A DNA stretch of 64,000 nt from an uncultured Pseudomonadota bacterium (GTDB lineage: Bacteria > Myxococcota_A > UBA796 > GCA-2862545), in the NCBI GenBank assembly GCA_903861005.1, contig CAIOSP010000011.1, forward strand, positions 1 to 64,000. Direction: 5' to 3'. Below are positions 10,034 to 17,882 of the stretch, one piece after another. The notes below the pieces were generated by a model that did no database searches, had not been told where the DNA came from, and saw nothing but the letters and a program-made list of their open reading frames with translations. Numbering within the stretch: position 1 is the stretch's first letter; every line of letters begins with the position of its first letter. The position numbers and the translations under genes are program-made.

Positions 10034-10759
10034 ATGAAAACCAGAAAAGAGTGGACCGAGGCGAAGGCGAGAGCGCAGCTGCTGATGCCGAAGAAGGGCA
10101 AGCCGGACATCGGGCCCAACCTGGACAAGTTCCACAAGTTGAAGGGGAAGCCACCCGCCACCATTCTGGCCGCCGTCGAGAAGGGCCTTGATCTCTACGA
10201 GAGCGTGCCGGAGAACAAGAAGAACCCGAAGGCGACGGAGCTGATCAAGTCGATGCGGCTGGACCTCAAGATCGCGCAGGAAGCCCACGACGTGGACAAC
10301 AGCCCGGAGGCCATGCTGAAGAAGACGGGAGAGTTGGGGGCACAACTGATCAAGAAGATCAAGCCGGCGATGATTGTGAAGGACCAGGCGCTCCGTGACC
10401 TCTTCCTGGAATATGTAGATAGTCCCAAGGAGGACGCCGGGGACGTGGTCCGCGCCGCCATCTTGGTTGCCGCAGGTAAAGTAAAGGATGCCGCCCTGCG
10501 GTATGGTCCTGATGACGCTTGGAACGCGGGGCCGTCTGGTCAAAAGATCTTGGCACACTTTCAGAATGTGTCTACGCGCCTGTCGAAGTCGGCCTACGAA
10601 TCGCAGCTCGGGTTCGTCCGGAGCGGCCAAATGCAGATGGTTTGGGGTACGACCTACCAATCTCTTCTCGGCCGATTCATGCTAAACAAGGAGTTCCAGC
10701 GGCGCTACGCCGAGCAGGTCCTCGGAAAGTCCAAGATCAAGAAGCTCTTGGGCCTGTGA
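10034..10759 (+). CDS. Lysine-rich hypothetical protein
   Basis: 241 residues. The start ATG has GGAG seven bases upstream. The protein is strongly basic, with Lys-rich ends (MKTRKEWTEAKARAQ at the N-terminus and LGKSKIKKLLGL at the C-terminus). It looks largely helical, with no signal peptide or membrane segment. I do not recognise the family. It lies just left of the spike gene and on the same strand, but is separated from it by an oppositely oriented gene, so it may have its own promoter. Its codon use is less GC3-biased than the neighbouring structural genes. A role linked to the injection system (assembly factor or cargo) is only a positional guess. About 230 bp of GC-rich DNA with no visible gene follows it. 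Confidence 0.65.
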   Translation: MKTRKEWTEAKARAQLLMPKKGKPDIGPNLDKFHKLKGKPPATILAAVEKGLDLYESVPENKKNPKATELIKSMRLDLKIAQEAHDVDNSPEAMLKKTGELGAQLIKKIKPAMIVKDQALRDLFLEYVDSPKEDAGDVVRAAILVAAGKVKDAALRYGPDDAWNAGPSGQKILAHFQNVSTRLSKSAYESQLGFVRSGQMQMVWGTTYQSLLGRFMLNKEFQRRYAEQVLGKSKIKKLLGL

Positions 10760-10988
10760 GGCTCGGCTCGCCGACGCGCGGACCGGCCATCGGTCGCCTG
10801 GGCGAGCGGCGTCGCGCGCGCACTGGCTCCACGTCGGCCGCCGGGCGCGCGGCGCGGCCCGAACGTCGATGACGAACCGACGCGACCCGCGCGGCGGACC
10901 CAGCCACCGACGCAGGCCACGCCAAGGCTGGCCACAAGGAGGGCGCCGCGGGCGGGTCGCGCCCGACGCGACCTTAAGACCGGGCGGC

Positions 10989-11324
10989 CTACACGTCCCA
11001 GTCTGCGTCGGCGGCCGCGGGCTCCGCGTCCGAATCCTCCGAGGCGTCGTCGTCGGAGTCGCTCGAGTCGTCGGAGCCGCTCGAGTCGTCGGTGTCGACG
11101 CCAAGGCCCTTGTTGAGTCGACGCGCGCACTCGGTCGTGAGCGCCTCGGCCTCGGCGCGGTCGACGAACGTTCCAAGCATCTGCTGGTTTTCGTCCGCGT
11201 CCGTCTTCATGACGACGGAGAACATCAGCTTGGCGTTCGGCTGCTGCGGCCGGTCCACGCGAATGGTCAGGTACTTCACGATCTCAGGATCCACGCAAAA
11301 CCCATGCGGCAAAACAACGAGCAT
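10989..11324 (-). CDS. Small protein with a highly acidic Asp/Ser tail
   Basis: 111 residues. It starts at the ATG at 11324 with a strong GAGGAG ribosome-binding site about seven bases upstream, which supports a real gene. Residues 1-75 form a compact region beginning MLVVLPHGFCVDPEIVKYL. The last 35 or so residues are almost only Asp, Ser, Glu and Ala, ending ADADWDV. There is no signal peptide or membrane segment, and I do not recognise the family. It is the only minus-strand gene inside the injection-system locus and is divergent from the spike gene, 66 bp away. Similar acidic tails occur in chaperones, DNA mimics and regulators, but none of these roles can be asserted. Confidence 0.65.
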   Translation of the reverse strand: MLVVLPHGFCVDPEIVKYLTIRVDRPQQPNAKLMFSVVMKTDADENQQMLGTFVDRAEAEALTTECARRLNKGLGVDTDDSSGSDDSSDSDDDASEDSDAEPAAADADWDV

Positions 11325-11390
11325 GTCTAAACTCCTCGGCAGTGTCCACGCGCGTTATCACGACGCGTCGGCGTCAGGGAGCTCAAGCGA

Positions 11391-12062
11391 ATGGACGGCT
11401 ACTTCATTGCGATCGTGGTGAACAACGCCCCGTCGAAGGAGGACCAGAAGGAACGCCCTGGCGTGTGGGTGCAGGTGCGCCCGGTGTGGGGGCCCAACCT
11501 CCAGAACCTGATCTGGGCGCGCGTCCTCCAGCCGATCGCGTCGCTCAACGCCGGCGTGGTCTGTTCGCCCGAGGTCGACGACGAGGTGGTCGTGCTCGGC
11601 GGCACATCGGACGGCATGGAGCCGATCGTGATCGGCGGCGTCTACACTGAGACGCGCAAGCCCCCGACGCTGCAGGGCAAGAAGGACGAGGTGCTCCCCT
11701 CCGTGCGCGGCTTCGTGACGCCCGGCGGCCTGGACATCACCGTCGACGACACCAAGGACAAGGAGGTCATCCTGGTGCGCGTGCGCGGCGACGCCGAGGG
11801 CACCACCACCAAGGATCTGGTCTCGCTGCAGTTCGCCAAGAAGGACGCGGAGCTCACCGTGGTCGCCGGCAAGGCCACCATGACCGTGATGAAGGGCGCG
11901 CTCGCGATCGAGGTCAAGGAGGGCGACGTCACCATCAAGACCGGCAAGGGCAACGTGACCCTGGACGTCAAGGGGGACGCGTCCGTGAAGGCCGGCGGCA
12001 ACGTCACCGTGAAGGGCAAGGAGATCAACATCAAGTGCCAGTCCGCGGTCAACATCGGATGA
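11391..12062 (+). CDS. CIS baseplate spike (gpV / VgrG gp5-like)
   Basis: 223 residues. The N-terminal half (about 1-85) has the OB-fold pattern of phage baseplate assembly protein V and VgrG-type spikes: GVWVQVRPVWGP, then VCSPEVDDEVVVLGG and a PIVIGGVY strand. From about residue 125 it becomes short alternating beta-strands (VTIKTGKGNVTLDVKG, ASVKAGGNVTVKGKEINIK), the signature of a triple-stranded beta-helix spike ending in Cys-Gln-Ser. In contractile systems this trimer tips the tube and punctures the target membrane. The stop codon overlaps the next start as ATGA. No separate PAAR tip protein is apparent nearby. Confidence 0.85.
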   Translation: MDGYFIAIVVNNAPSKEDQKERPGVWVQVRPVWGPNLQNLIWARVLQPIASLNAGVVCSPEVDDEVVVLGGTSDGMEPIVIGGVYTETRKPPTLQGKKDEVLPSVRGFVTPGGLDITVDDTKDKEVILVRVRGDAEGTTTKDLVSLQFAKKDAELTVVAGKATMTVMKGALAIEVKEGDVTIKTGKGNVTLDVKGDASVKAGGNVTVKGKEINIKCQSAVNIG

Positions 12063-12376
12063 GCGACGACGAGCTCGGCCACCTGGTGCGGGCGCTCCGC
12101 GCGGACGCAGACTGGTTCCCCCGAACGACGGATCTGCGCCAGCCCACCCAGCTTGCACACACCGACTCGGTCCTGTTCGGGCGCCGCGGCCTGTACCGTC
12201 CCAACGTGGCCATCCACACCTTCCAGCGGTTGGGACCGGCCCGCCACGCGATCGCGCAGCGCACCGTCGCCGGCGTGATCGAGATCCACGCGCCGTTCGC
12301 CCCCAAGACCGACAAGCCGTCGGCCGACGCCAAGTCCGGGGTTCGTCGGACGCCGGGGCTGCCGCCCAGACCGTGA
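12059..12376 (+). CDS. Small hypothetical protein coupled to the spike gene
   Basis: 105 residues from the ATG overlapping the spike stop (ATGA). It begins MSDDELGHLVRALRADADWF and ends in a Lys/Pro/Arg-rich tail. There is no signal peptide or membrane segment. It lacks the repeated PAAR-type strands, so it is not an obvious tip protein. I do not recognise the family. Translational coupling suggests that it works with the spike, for example as a baseplate or loading factor. Confidence 0.65.
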   Translation: MSDDELGHLVRALRADADWFPRTTDLRQPTQLAHTDSVLFGRRGLYRPNVAIHTFQRLGPARHAIAQRTVAGVIEIHAPFAPKTDKPSADAKSGVRRTPGLPPRP

Positions 12377-12501
12377 CCGAACGGTCACGACACCGGCGCT
12401 GCGCGGCGCACCCTGCGCCATTCGGCGCTGCTTCACGCCCTTCTGGCCCCATTCACGGATCCACGACAGGCGTGATCTGGGTCCGTTGAAGTCGGCGTCC
12501 G

Positions 12502-12531
12502 GTGACAAATAGAAGGCGAAAGCCAAATAAA
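12502..12531 (+). promoter_or_regulatory. Candidate sigma-70-like promoter ahead of the sheath gene
   Basis: GTGACA (12502-12507, five of six matches to TTGACA) and AATAAA (12526-12531) are separated by 18 bases in an unusually AT-rich patch. They lie between the spike-coupled gene and the sheath gene, which starts at 12641. The position fits the start of the main structural operon. The match is suggestive, not proof. Confidence 0.4.
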
Positions 12532-12545
12532 GGGGAAGCCCTTAC

Positions 12546-12562
12546 TTGCAAGCGCCTTGCAA
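12546..12562 (+). promoter_or_regulatory. Perfect inverted repeat (candidate operator)
   Basis: TTGCAAG-CGC-CTTGCAA is a perfect 7-bp inverted repeat with a 3-bp spacer. It begins 15 bases after the candidate -10 element, close to the expected transcription start, and about 80 bases ahead of the sheath start codon. A dimeric repressor site is the simplest reading. A short attenuator hairpin is less likely because no U-run follows. The symmetry is seen directly; the role is inferred. Confidence 0.45.
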
Positions 12563-12640
12563 CTGGGCAAGACAGCAACGGCCGAAGTCGCGCCGCTCGG
12601 GTTGGCGACGCGCTCATCATGAACTCAGCAGGGAGTCTGC

Positions 12641-14566
12641 ATGCCCTCGTACCGCACGCCAGGCGTATTCATTGAGGAGATCAGCTCCGGCCCCCGGCCG
12701 GTTGCTCCCTCCTCCACCACCGACACCGGCTTCGTGGCGATGATCACGCTGCCCAAGTCGGTGGTCCCCGGTCGGGGTCGCGCGGAGGGCATGTTCCTCC
12801 CGGGTCCCGACGCGTCCCCCATCCTCGCGTGGAACCGCGCGCTCGCCTTCCGCTCGCTCGCCGACGCGGCGGTGGACGCGGCTCCGACGATCGACGCCGC
12901 GGCGACCGACGCCGACGGCAAGGCCAAGAAGCCCGCCGCCCCCAAGGCCCCCACGGCCGGTGGCGACAACCGCTTCAACCAGATCGTGCACGAGTTCCTG
13001 AACGGCGCCTGGACCGTCTCCAGCCCCGTCAAGGACCCTGAGGCCATCACGCTCCGCTCGGACGCCGGCAACATCCTGCGCGTCCCCGCCAACCGCACCC
13101 TCCTGTCGGTCAAGACCGCGCCGGACGGCTCCAAGGCCTGGGACCTGGCCTGGGGCGCCGACGAGCAGAAGGTCGTCGAGCTGATCAGCGGCCGCGCGCT
13201 CGCGCAGGACATCCCCCACAAGGGTGACCTGCCGTCCGTCGACGCCGCCGGCAAGCCCGCGTCGATCGACCCGGAGGCCATCCACGATCGCATGCACAGC
13301 ACCGCGCCCGCGATCACGAACATGACCGGCTTTGAGCAGTGGCGTCGCCAGTTCGGCGGCACCCTGTTCCAGCAGATCCTGCTCGACGCGAACAAGAAGC
13401 TCTCCACCTCGCAGGCCGAGATGATCTGGGCCACGCTGCCCGGCACCGCCCGCGACGCGTGGGACCGCTGGCTCCGCAGCCACCCGGGCTTCCGCCGCCT
13501 TGAGATCGCGCTGATCGGCTTCTTCTCGAACGGTGGCTCCACCGCGTACCTCGCGTGCGGCGTGCAGACCGCCGGCGCGGGCGGCCCCGCCAAGCGCGCC
13601 TTCCTCGAGAAGGCCTTCGACGGCGCCAGCGCCGTCGCCATGGTCGTCGCCCCTGGCCTGGACTTCTCCTGGCAGCAGGCGATCCTCGAGTACGCGGGCC
13701 CCAAGGGCCGCGGCGACATCTTCGCCGTGCTCGAGACCCCTCGCTTCCTCGCCACCGAGGCGCCCCGCGACGTGGAAGTCGACGACTTCCGCTGGAGCAA
13801 GGGCCACGGCCCGTATGAGATGGCGAAGCTCGAGTTCCTCTCCGAGCCGTCCACCGGCGAGATGCGCTTCCTCGGCTACTCGGCCGACGAAGTCCTCGAC
13901 CGCTGCACCCCGCGCGATGACTCCGGCTTCGGCGGCACCTACGGCCCCTGGCTGATCGTGGAGAACCCGCTCTCCACCGGCGCGCATGATCGCTACGTCG
14001 TGGCGCCCCCCGGCGGCCACGTCGTCGGCCTGATCGCCGGCACCGACCTCCGCGCGGGCGGCGGCGTGCACAAGGCCCCGGCCAACGAGCAGATGCTCGG
14101 CGTCTCGGAGCTGGTCACGAACATCTCGGACCGCGAGCAGGGCCCGCTCAACATGAAGGGCATCAACATCATCCGCCACCGCCCGGGCGGCGGCATCCGC
14201 ATCTGGGGCGCCCGCACGGTCGCCGCGGATCCGCTGTGGACGTACATCAACGTCCGCCGCCTGTTCCTCTTCGTCGAGCGCTCGGTTCGGGACGCGGTCC
14301 AGTGGGGCGTGTTCCTCCCGAACAACGACAAGACCCGCATGACGCTCCGCGAGACCATCTCCAGCTTCCTCATCCGCCTCTACAACGAGGGGATGCTGGA
14401 CGGTGGCAGCTGGCAGGAGTCCTTCACGGTCAAGTGCGACGCTGAGAACAACCCCGATGTCGACGTTCGCTCGGGCCTGCTCACGTGCGACGTGTCCATC
14501 CGTCCGGTCTTCCCGGCGGAGTTCATTCGCATCCGGTTCCAGCAGTCCGCCATGCGCGTCGAGTGA
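12641..14566 (+). CDS. Contractile tail sheath protein
   Basis: 641 residues; the start ATG has GGGAG upstream. The N-terminus (PSYRTPGVFIEEISSG) is the classic sheath opening 'Y.tPGVyieE'. The C-terminal ~135 residues carry the conserved sheath domain: INIIRHRPGGGIRIWGAR, DPLWTYINVRRL, WGVFLPNNDKT, SSFLIRLYNEGML and IRPVFPAEFIRIRF. This corresponds to the Afp2-4/Pvc2-4 and phage-sheath C-terminal fold, which drives contraction. It is longer than most extracellular CIS sheaths. An Ala/Lys/Pro-rich insertion around residues 80-115 and an enlarged middle domain account for part of this. The tube gene follows 36 bp downstream, as in most CIS operons. Confidence 0.95.
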   Translation: MPSYRTPGVFIEEISSGPRPVAPSSTTDTGFVAMITLPKSVVPGRGRAEGMFLPGPDASPILAWNRALAFRSLADAAVDAAPTIDAAATDADGKAKKPAAPKAPTAGGDNRFNQIVHEFLNGAWTVSSPVKDPEAITLRSDAGNILRVPANRTLLSVKTAPDGSKAWDLAWGADEQKVVELISGRALAQDIPHKGDLPSVDAAGKPASIDPEAIHDRMHSTAPAITNMTGFEQWRRQFGGTLFQQILLDANKKLSTSQAEMIWATLPGTARDAWDRWLRSHPGFRRLEIALIGFFSNGGSTAYLACGVQTAGAGGPAKRAFLEKAFDGASAVAMVVAPGLDFSWQQAILEYAGPKGRGDIFAVLETPRFLATEAPRDVEVDDFRWSKGHGPYEMAKLEFLSEPSTGEMRFLGYSADEVLDRCTPRDDSGFGGTYGPWLIVENPLSTGAHDRYVVAPPGGHVVGLIAGTDLRAGGGVHKAPANEQMLGVSELVTNISDREQGPLNMKGINIIRHRPGGGIRIWGARTVAADPLWTYINVRRLFLFVERSVRDAVQWGVFLPNNDKTRMTLRETISSFLIRLYNEGMLDGGSWQESFTVKCDAENNPDVDVRSGLLTCDVSIRPVFPAEFIRIRFQQSAMRVE

Positions 14567-14602
14567 TCCCCACCCTTCAACTTTTGCTCCAGGAGGTAAT
14601 CC

Positions 14603-15055
14603 ATGGCCATCTCGTATGACCTCGCCACTGACAACTACATCGGCTCATACAACTTCCAGGTCGCCATCGACGGGATCACCGACATCAACTCCGAGTTCGT
14701 CACGGTCTCCGGCGTCAAGTCGAACACCGAAGAGCTCGAGTTCATGCACGGCAACGATCCGTACGTCCGCAAGTCCGCGGGCCGCCTCTCCTACGAGCCG
14801 GTCACCATGGAGCGCGTGTACAAGGGCGTCGATGACTTCTACCGCTGGCGCCTCCAGGTCGAGGCCGGCAACATCGAGCGCAAGGACGTCACCATCCGCA
14901 TGATGAACGCGGGCTTCCAGGTCATCCGACAGATGACGCTGGCCGGCGCGTGGCCCGTCAAGTGGGAGATGCCGGACATGGACGCCACCTCGTCGCGCCC
15001 GGCCATGGAGCGCATCACGCTCTCCGTCGACCGTGTTCGCGAGTCCGCGCCCTAG
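14603..15055 (+). CDS. CIS inner tube protein (T4 gp19 / Hcp-like fold)
   Basis: 150 residues, preceded by a very strong AGGAGGT ribosome-binding site as expected for an abundant structural protein. The N-terminal NYIGSYNFQVAIDGI, SEFVTVSGVKSNTEELEF and VTMERVYKGVDDFYRW segments match the phage T4 gp19 tail-tube family (Afp1/Pvc1-like). The size is normal for the family. Hexameric rings of this protein stack into the tube that the sheath pushes out. It follows the sheath gene directly. Confidence 0.93.
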   Translation: MAISYDLATDNYIGSYNFQVAIDGITDINSEFVTVSGVKSNTEELEFMHGNDPYVRKSAGRLSYEPVTMERVYKGVDDFYRWRLQVEAGNIERKDVTIRMMNAGFQVIRQMTLAGAWPVKWEMPDMDATSSRPAMERITLSVDRVRESAP

Positions 15056-15088
15056 TCTTGCGTTAGCTGACGCCACTGGAGGTACGGC

Positions 15089-15439
15089 ATGACCGGACCG
15101 AAGCCGACATCCTACCGCGAGAAGGTCGTCCTTCCCGTGGGATGGGAAGAACCCGATGGAACACTCTACCGGGAGGCTGAAGTTCGTGCCGTCACCGGCG
15201 GGGACGAGCTCTGGATCGGGATGTCGCAGCAGTACGCTCGGCATCCCAATGATCTCGTCTACAAGACGCTGCTGCTCTCGCGTACGGTGACCAAGCTCGG
15301 TCCTCGTACGTCCATCACGCCAGCGGAGATCAGCAGCCTCCATGCGCTCGACGTTCGGGCCCTGGAGTACGCCGTCTACAAGCTGACGTACGGCGAAGAG
15401 AATCTCCCTCCGGAGGACCCGGCTTCCCCGGGGGGGTGA
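15089..15439 (+). CDS. Tail assembly chaperone / T4 baseplate-like small protein
   Basis: 116 residues with a GGAGGT ribosome-binding site. The pattern VVLPVGWEEPDGTLYREAEVRAVTG followed by a helical region (KTLLLSRTVTKLG, ALEYAVYKLTYGEENL) matches small proteins found right after the tube gene in many CIS and phage-tail clusters, annotated as tail assembly chaperones or T4 baseplate-like proteins. It probably acts during tube or baseplate assembly. The stop overlaps the next start as GTGA. Confidence 0.65.
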   Translation: MTGPKPTSYREKVVLPVGWEEPDGTLYREAEVRAVTGGDELWIGMSQQYARHPNDLVYKTLLLSRTVTKLGPRTSITPAEISSLHALDVRALEYAVYKLTYGEENLPPEDPASPGG

Positions 15440-15600
15440 CACTGGCCTATCCCGTCGAGATGATCCGTTCGGAAGTCGCGTTTATCGCGTACCACTTCCA
15501 CTGGAGTCTCGCGGAGCTGCTCGAACTTCCGCACCGGGAACGAGTCGCGTGGGTAGGCCAGGTCAGTGACATCAACAAGCGGATCCTCAACGAGAAGTGA
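15436..15600 (+). CDS. DUF6760-like small CIS protein (54 residues)
   Basis: A short frame starting at a GTG that overlaps the previous stop (GTGA) and ending in TGA at 15600. Its sequence runs VTLAYPVEMIRSEVAFIAYH then FHWSLAELLELPHRERVAWV, ending in INKRILNEK. This is the typical look of the DUF6760 family, tiny helical proteins placed between the tube and distal genes of extracellular CIS clusters. The HW and P-H-x-E-R positions support the assignment. It is easily missed because of its length. Confidence 0.75.
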   Translation: MTLAYPVEMIRSEVAFIAYHFHWSLAELLELPHRERVAWVGQVSDINKRILNEK

Positions 15601-15609
15601 GTCGCCGCG

Positions 15610-16884
15610 GTGCTGCCAAGGACGTCGACGTTGAAGCGGACCACGAGGGCATGGACCGTTCGGGTGGGTGTCGACGCGACGACGCCGGACCCTGTCGTGT
15701 TTCCGACGGTGGTCGTCGTCGGAGTCGCGCCTGCACGCTCGCCCCGACTCGTCGACGCCTACCCGGCCTACCGGGTCGGATCGCTGAGCGGGCGGGAGCG
15801 CGAGGAGACGGTCGATCACGTCCGCCTCTCCCCGGGCGTCGACCCGTCCGCGCTGCCCGGCCTGGAGTCGCTCTACCCGTCGCTGGTGCGCGACACGGTG
15901 CGCATCCTGCTGGCGGCCGGCTGTCCGACGATCGACGTGGTGCTCGCGCGCGCCCCCAATTTGACGCCGTGGGACGTGAGCGCGCCGGAGGCGGTCGCGC
16001 TGCTCCGGCCGGTGGTCGAGGCGCTGACCGCGGTGCCGGTGCTGTTCCCGGACGCCGCCGGCCCCGCGCGCGTGGGCATGGTCGAGGCGCCGCTCGACGA
16101 GCGCCTCGGCAACCTGGTGGAGACCGTCCGCCTGTGGGCGCCCACGCTGCGCCGCGCCTACCAAGTGGGCGTGGTCGAGCTGCCCCAAGCGCCCGACGAG
16201 CTCAGCGCCGACGCCCTGGAGGCGATGTCGCGCACCGACGTGGTGGCCTGCGTGTGGGAGGGCGAAGGGACGACGCTGCGTTCGCATGGCTGGCGCAACC
16301 CGGCCGCGGTCGTCGGTGGCCTGATCGCCACGACCTCCTCGCCCGCGGCGAGCCTGATCGGCCGCACCGTCAAGCTACCCCCGGGCCGTGACCCAGGCGT
16401 CGGCGGTCGCGCGCTCGAGCTAGGCATGGAGCCGCTGCGCCGCACGGTGCCGACCTCGATCGAGCACGGCGTCGCCAAGGTGCGGCTGGCTCGCACGGGC
16501 GACTCCGCGGAGCTGCTGACCGAGCACGCGCTGCGCGGCCTGCCCGGCACATGGCCGGCGCCGCTGATGCACGCGGTCAAGCTGATCCACGATCGGCTGA
16601 TCTTCGCGTCCAACCTGTTCGTGTTCCGCGAAGCGAACGGCGCGCAGGCGTTCCTGCTCCAGAGCGCGCTCCGCATGGCGCTGCGCGAGTTCGAGGACGC
16701 GGGCATCCTCAGCGGCCCCACCGACGACGAGCCCGCGCAGATCCAAGTTGGCTTCCAGGGCGGCCCCAACATGCCGAGCCTGATCGCGAACGTGTCCGCA
16801 TACGTCCGCCCGTGGGTGCACAAGCTGGAGCTCCAGCTGGCCGTGCGCCCCGGTGACTCCGTCCGGTCGGAGATGTCCGCATGA
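15610..16884 (+). CDS. Divergent second sheath-like protein
   Basis: 424 residues from a GTG start nine bases after the previous stop. The N-terminal region lacks the usual 'PGVyieE' opening. The C-terminal ~115 residues parallel the sheath C-domain in order: a conserved helix (HAVKLIHDRLIFASNLFVFR), then QSALRMALREFEDAGIL, a variable loop, and a final strand pair (LIANVSAYVRPW, KLELQLAVRP) matching VSIRPVFPAEFIRIRF of the first sheath. Extracellular CIS often carry several sheath variants (Afp2, 3, 4), the odd ones sitting at the baseplate or distal end. I infer a specialised sheath ring. Coupled by ATGA to the second tube gene. Confidence 0.55.
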   Translation: MLPRTSTLKRTTRAWTVRVGVDATTPDPVVFPTVVVVGVAPARSPRLVDAYPAYRVGSLSGREREETVDHVRLSPGVDPSALPGLESLYPSLVRDTVRILLAAGCPTIDVVLARAPNLTPWDVSAPEAVALLRPVVEALTAVPVLFPDAAGPARVGMVEAPLDERLGNLVETVRLWAPTLRRAYQVGVVELPQAPDELSADALEAMSRTDVVACVWEGEGTTLRSHGWRNPAAVVGGLIATTSSPAASLIGRTVKLPPGRDPGVGGRALELGMEPLRRTVPTSIEHGVAKVRLARTGDSAELLTEHALRGLPGTWPAPLMHAVKLIHDRLIFASNLFVFREANGAQAFLLQSALRMALREFEDAGILSGPTDDEPAQIQVGFQGGPNMPSLIANVSAYVRPWVHKLELQLAVRPGDSVRSEMSA

Positions 16885-17882
16885 GTGACGTGTTCGCCAT
16901 GCCGATCAACTTCGCGCCTGGCGCGGAGACCCTCGAGACCCTCGTCCACTCCACCGACTCGTTCCACGTGATCATCGGCCTGGACCCGATCGGGGCGTTC
17001 ACCGAGGTGACCGGCCTGCAGGTCGACAACCCGGTGTTCACGTACGAGGAGATGGGCCGGAACCGCTCGCCCGTGCAGCTTCCCTGGGATGGCGCACGCA
17101 AGGGCGGCGAGGTCACGCTCAGCTGGGGCACCATCATCCGCAGCCGCTTCTGGAATTGGTTCCAGGCGCAGACGCCGTTCTTCATGGAGCGGCAGCCGGT
17201 CTTCATCCTGCACCTGTCGCGCCGCAACATCCCCCTGCGCGTGTTCGTGCTGTGGGACGCGTGGCCCAAGAGCTGGCATTACTCGGACCTGGGCACCAAC
17301 CAGGTCACGGTCGAGAAGGTCACGCTGGTCTACGACCGCATGTTCATGCTGGACACGGCGCTGCTCGCGCTGATGCCGGAGCTGACCAACTCGATCTCGA
17401 CGAACGACGTCCTTGACGAGGTCGACAACGAGTACCAGGTGCCGCCCAAGTCGCCCGAGTACACGGGCACCCCGATCGCCACGGCCGATTGGGTCTCGGT
17501 GAACCACCCCGGGCGCGTCAGCAAGCCCGCGCCGTGGCGGCCGCTGGATGTCAAGAAGGATACGGAGAAGGCCAAGAAGAAGGAGACCAAGGCGCCCCCC
17601 CCGTACGTCCCGCTGGACGAGGAGTACAGCGGCTTGGCCGGCACCTGGGAGACCGAGGCGGTGCCCGAGGAGTACATGTCCACCGCGGGGATCTGGCCTG
17701 GGCTGGACGGCAAGAAGGTCTACGGCGCGGCCAAGAGCGCGGTGGCGGCCGCCGCCGCCGGCGGTGCGGACGGTGGTGGCGACTCGGAGAGTGGCGCAGG
17801 CGCCAGTGGCGGCGGCGCCTCGGGCGGCAGCGGCGACGCCGCGTCCGGCGACGGCAAGGCCGTGGAAGAGGAGGACGGCTGA
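16881..17882 (+). CDS. Second tube-like protein with disordered C-terminal extension (Afp5-like)
   Basis: 333 residues. Residues 20-160 have the gp19 tube pattern: SFHVIIGLDPIGAFTEVTGL, YEEMGRNRSPVQLPWDG, then EVTLSWGTIIRSRFWNWF and QVTVEKVTLVYDRM. After residue 160 the protein becomes a linker and ends in a long Ala/Gly/Ser/Glu-rich tail. Extracellular CIS have a second, divergent tube protein (Afp5/Pvc5) that starts tube growth on the hub; order and sequence fit that role. The extension is unusual and might contact the baseplate or envelope. The stop and next start overlap as TGATG. Confidence 0.75.
   Translation: MSDVFAMPINFAPGAETLETLVHSTDSFHVIIGLDPIGAFTEVTGLQVDNPVFTYEEMGRNRSPVQLPWDGARKGGEVTLSWGTIIRSRFWNWFQAQTPFFMERQPVFILHLSRRNIPLRVFVLWDAWPKSWHYSDLGTNQVTVEKVTLVYDRMFMLDTALLALMPELTNSISTNDVLDEVDNEYQVPPKSPEYTGTPIATADWVSVNHPGRVSKPAPWRPLDVKKDTEKAKKKETKAPPPYVPLDEEYSGLAGTWETEAVPEEYMSTAGIWPGLDGKKVYGAAKSAVAAAAAGGADGGGDSESGAGASGGGASGGSGDAASGDGKAVEEEDG

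Noticed and set aside
12059-12376. PAAR tip protein
   Set aside because: The size is right, but the repeated PAAR strands and metal-binding His/Cys pattern are missing.
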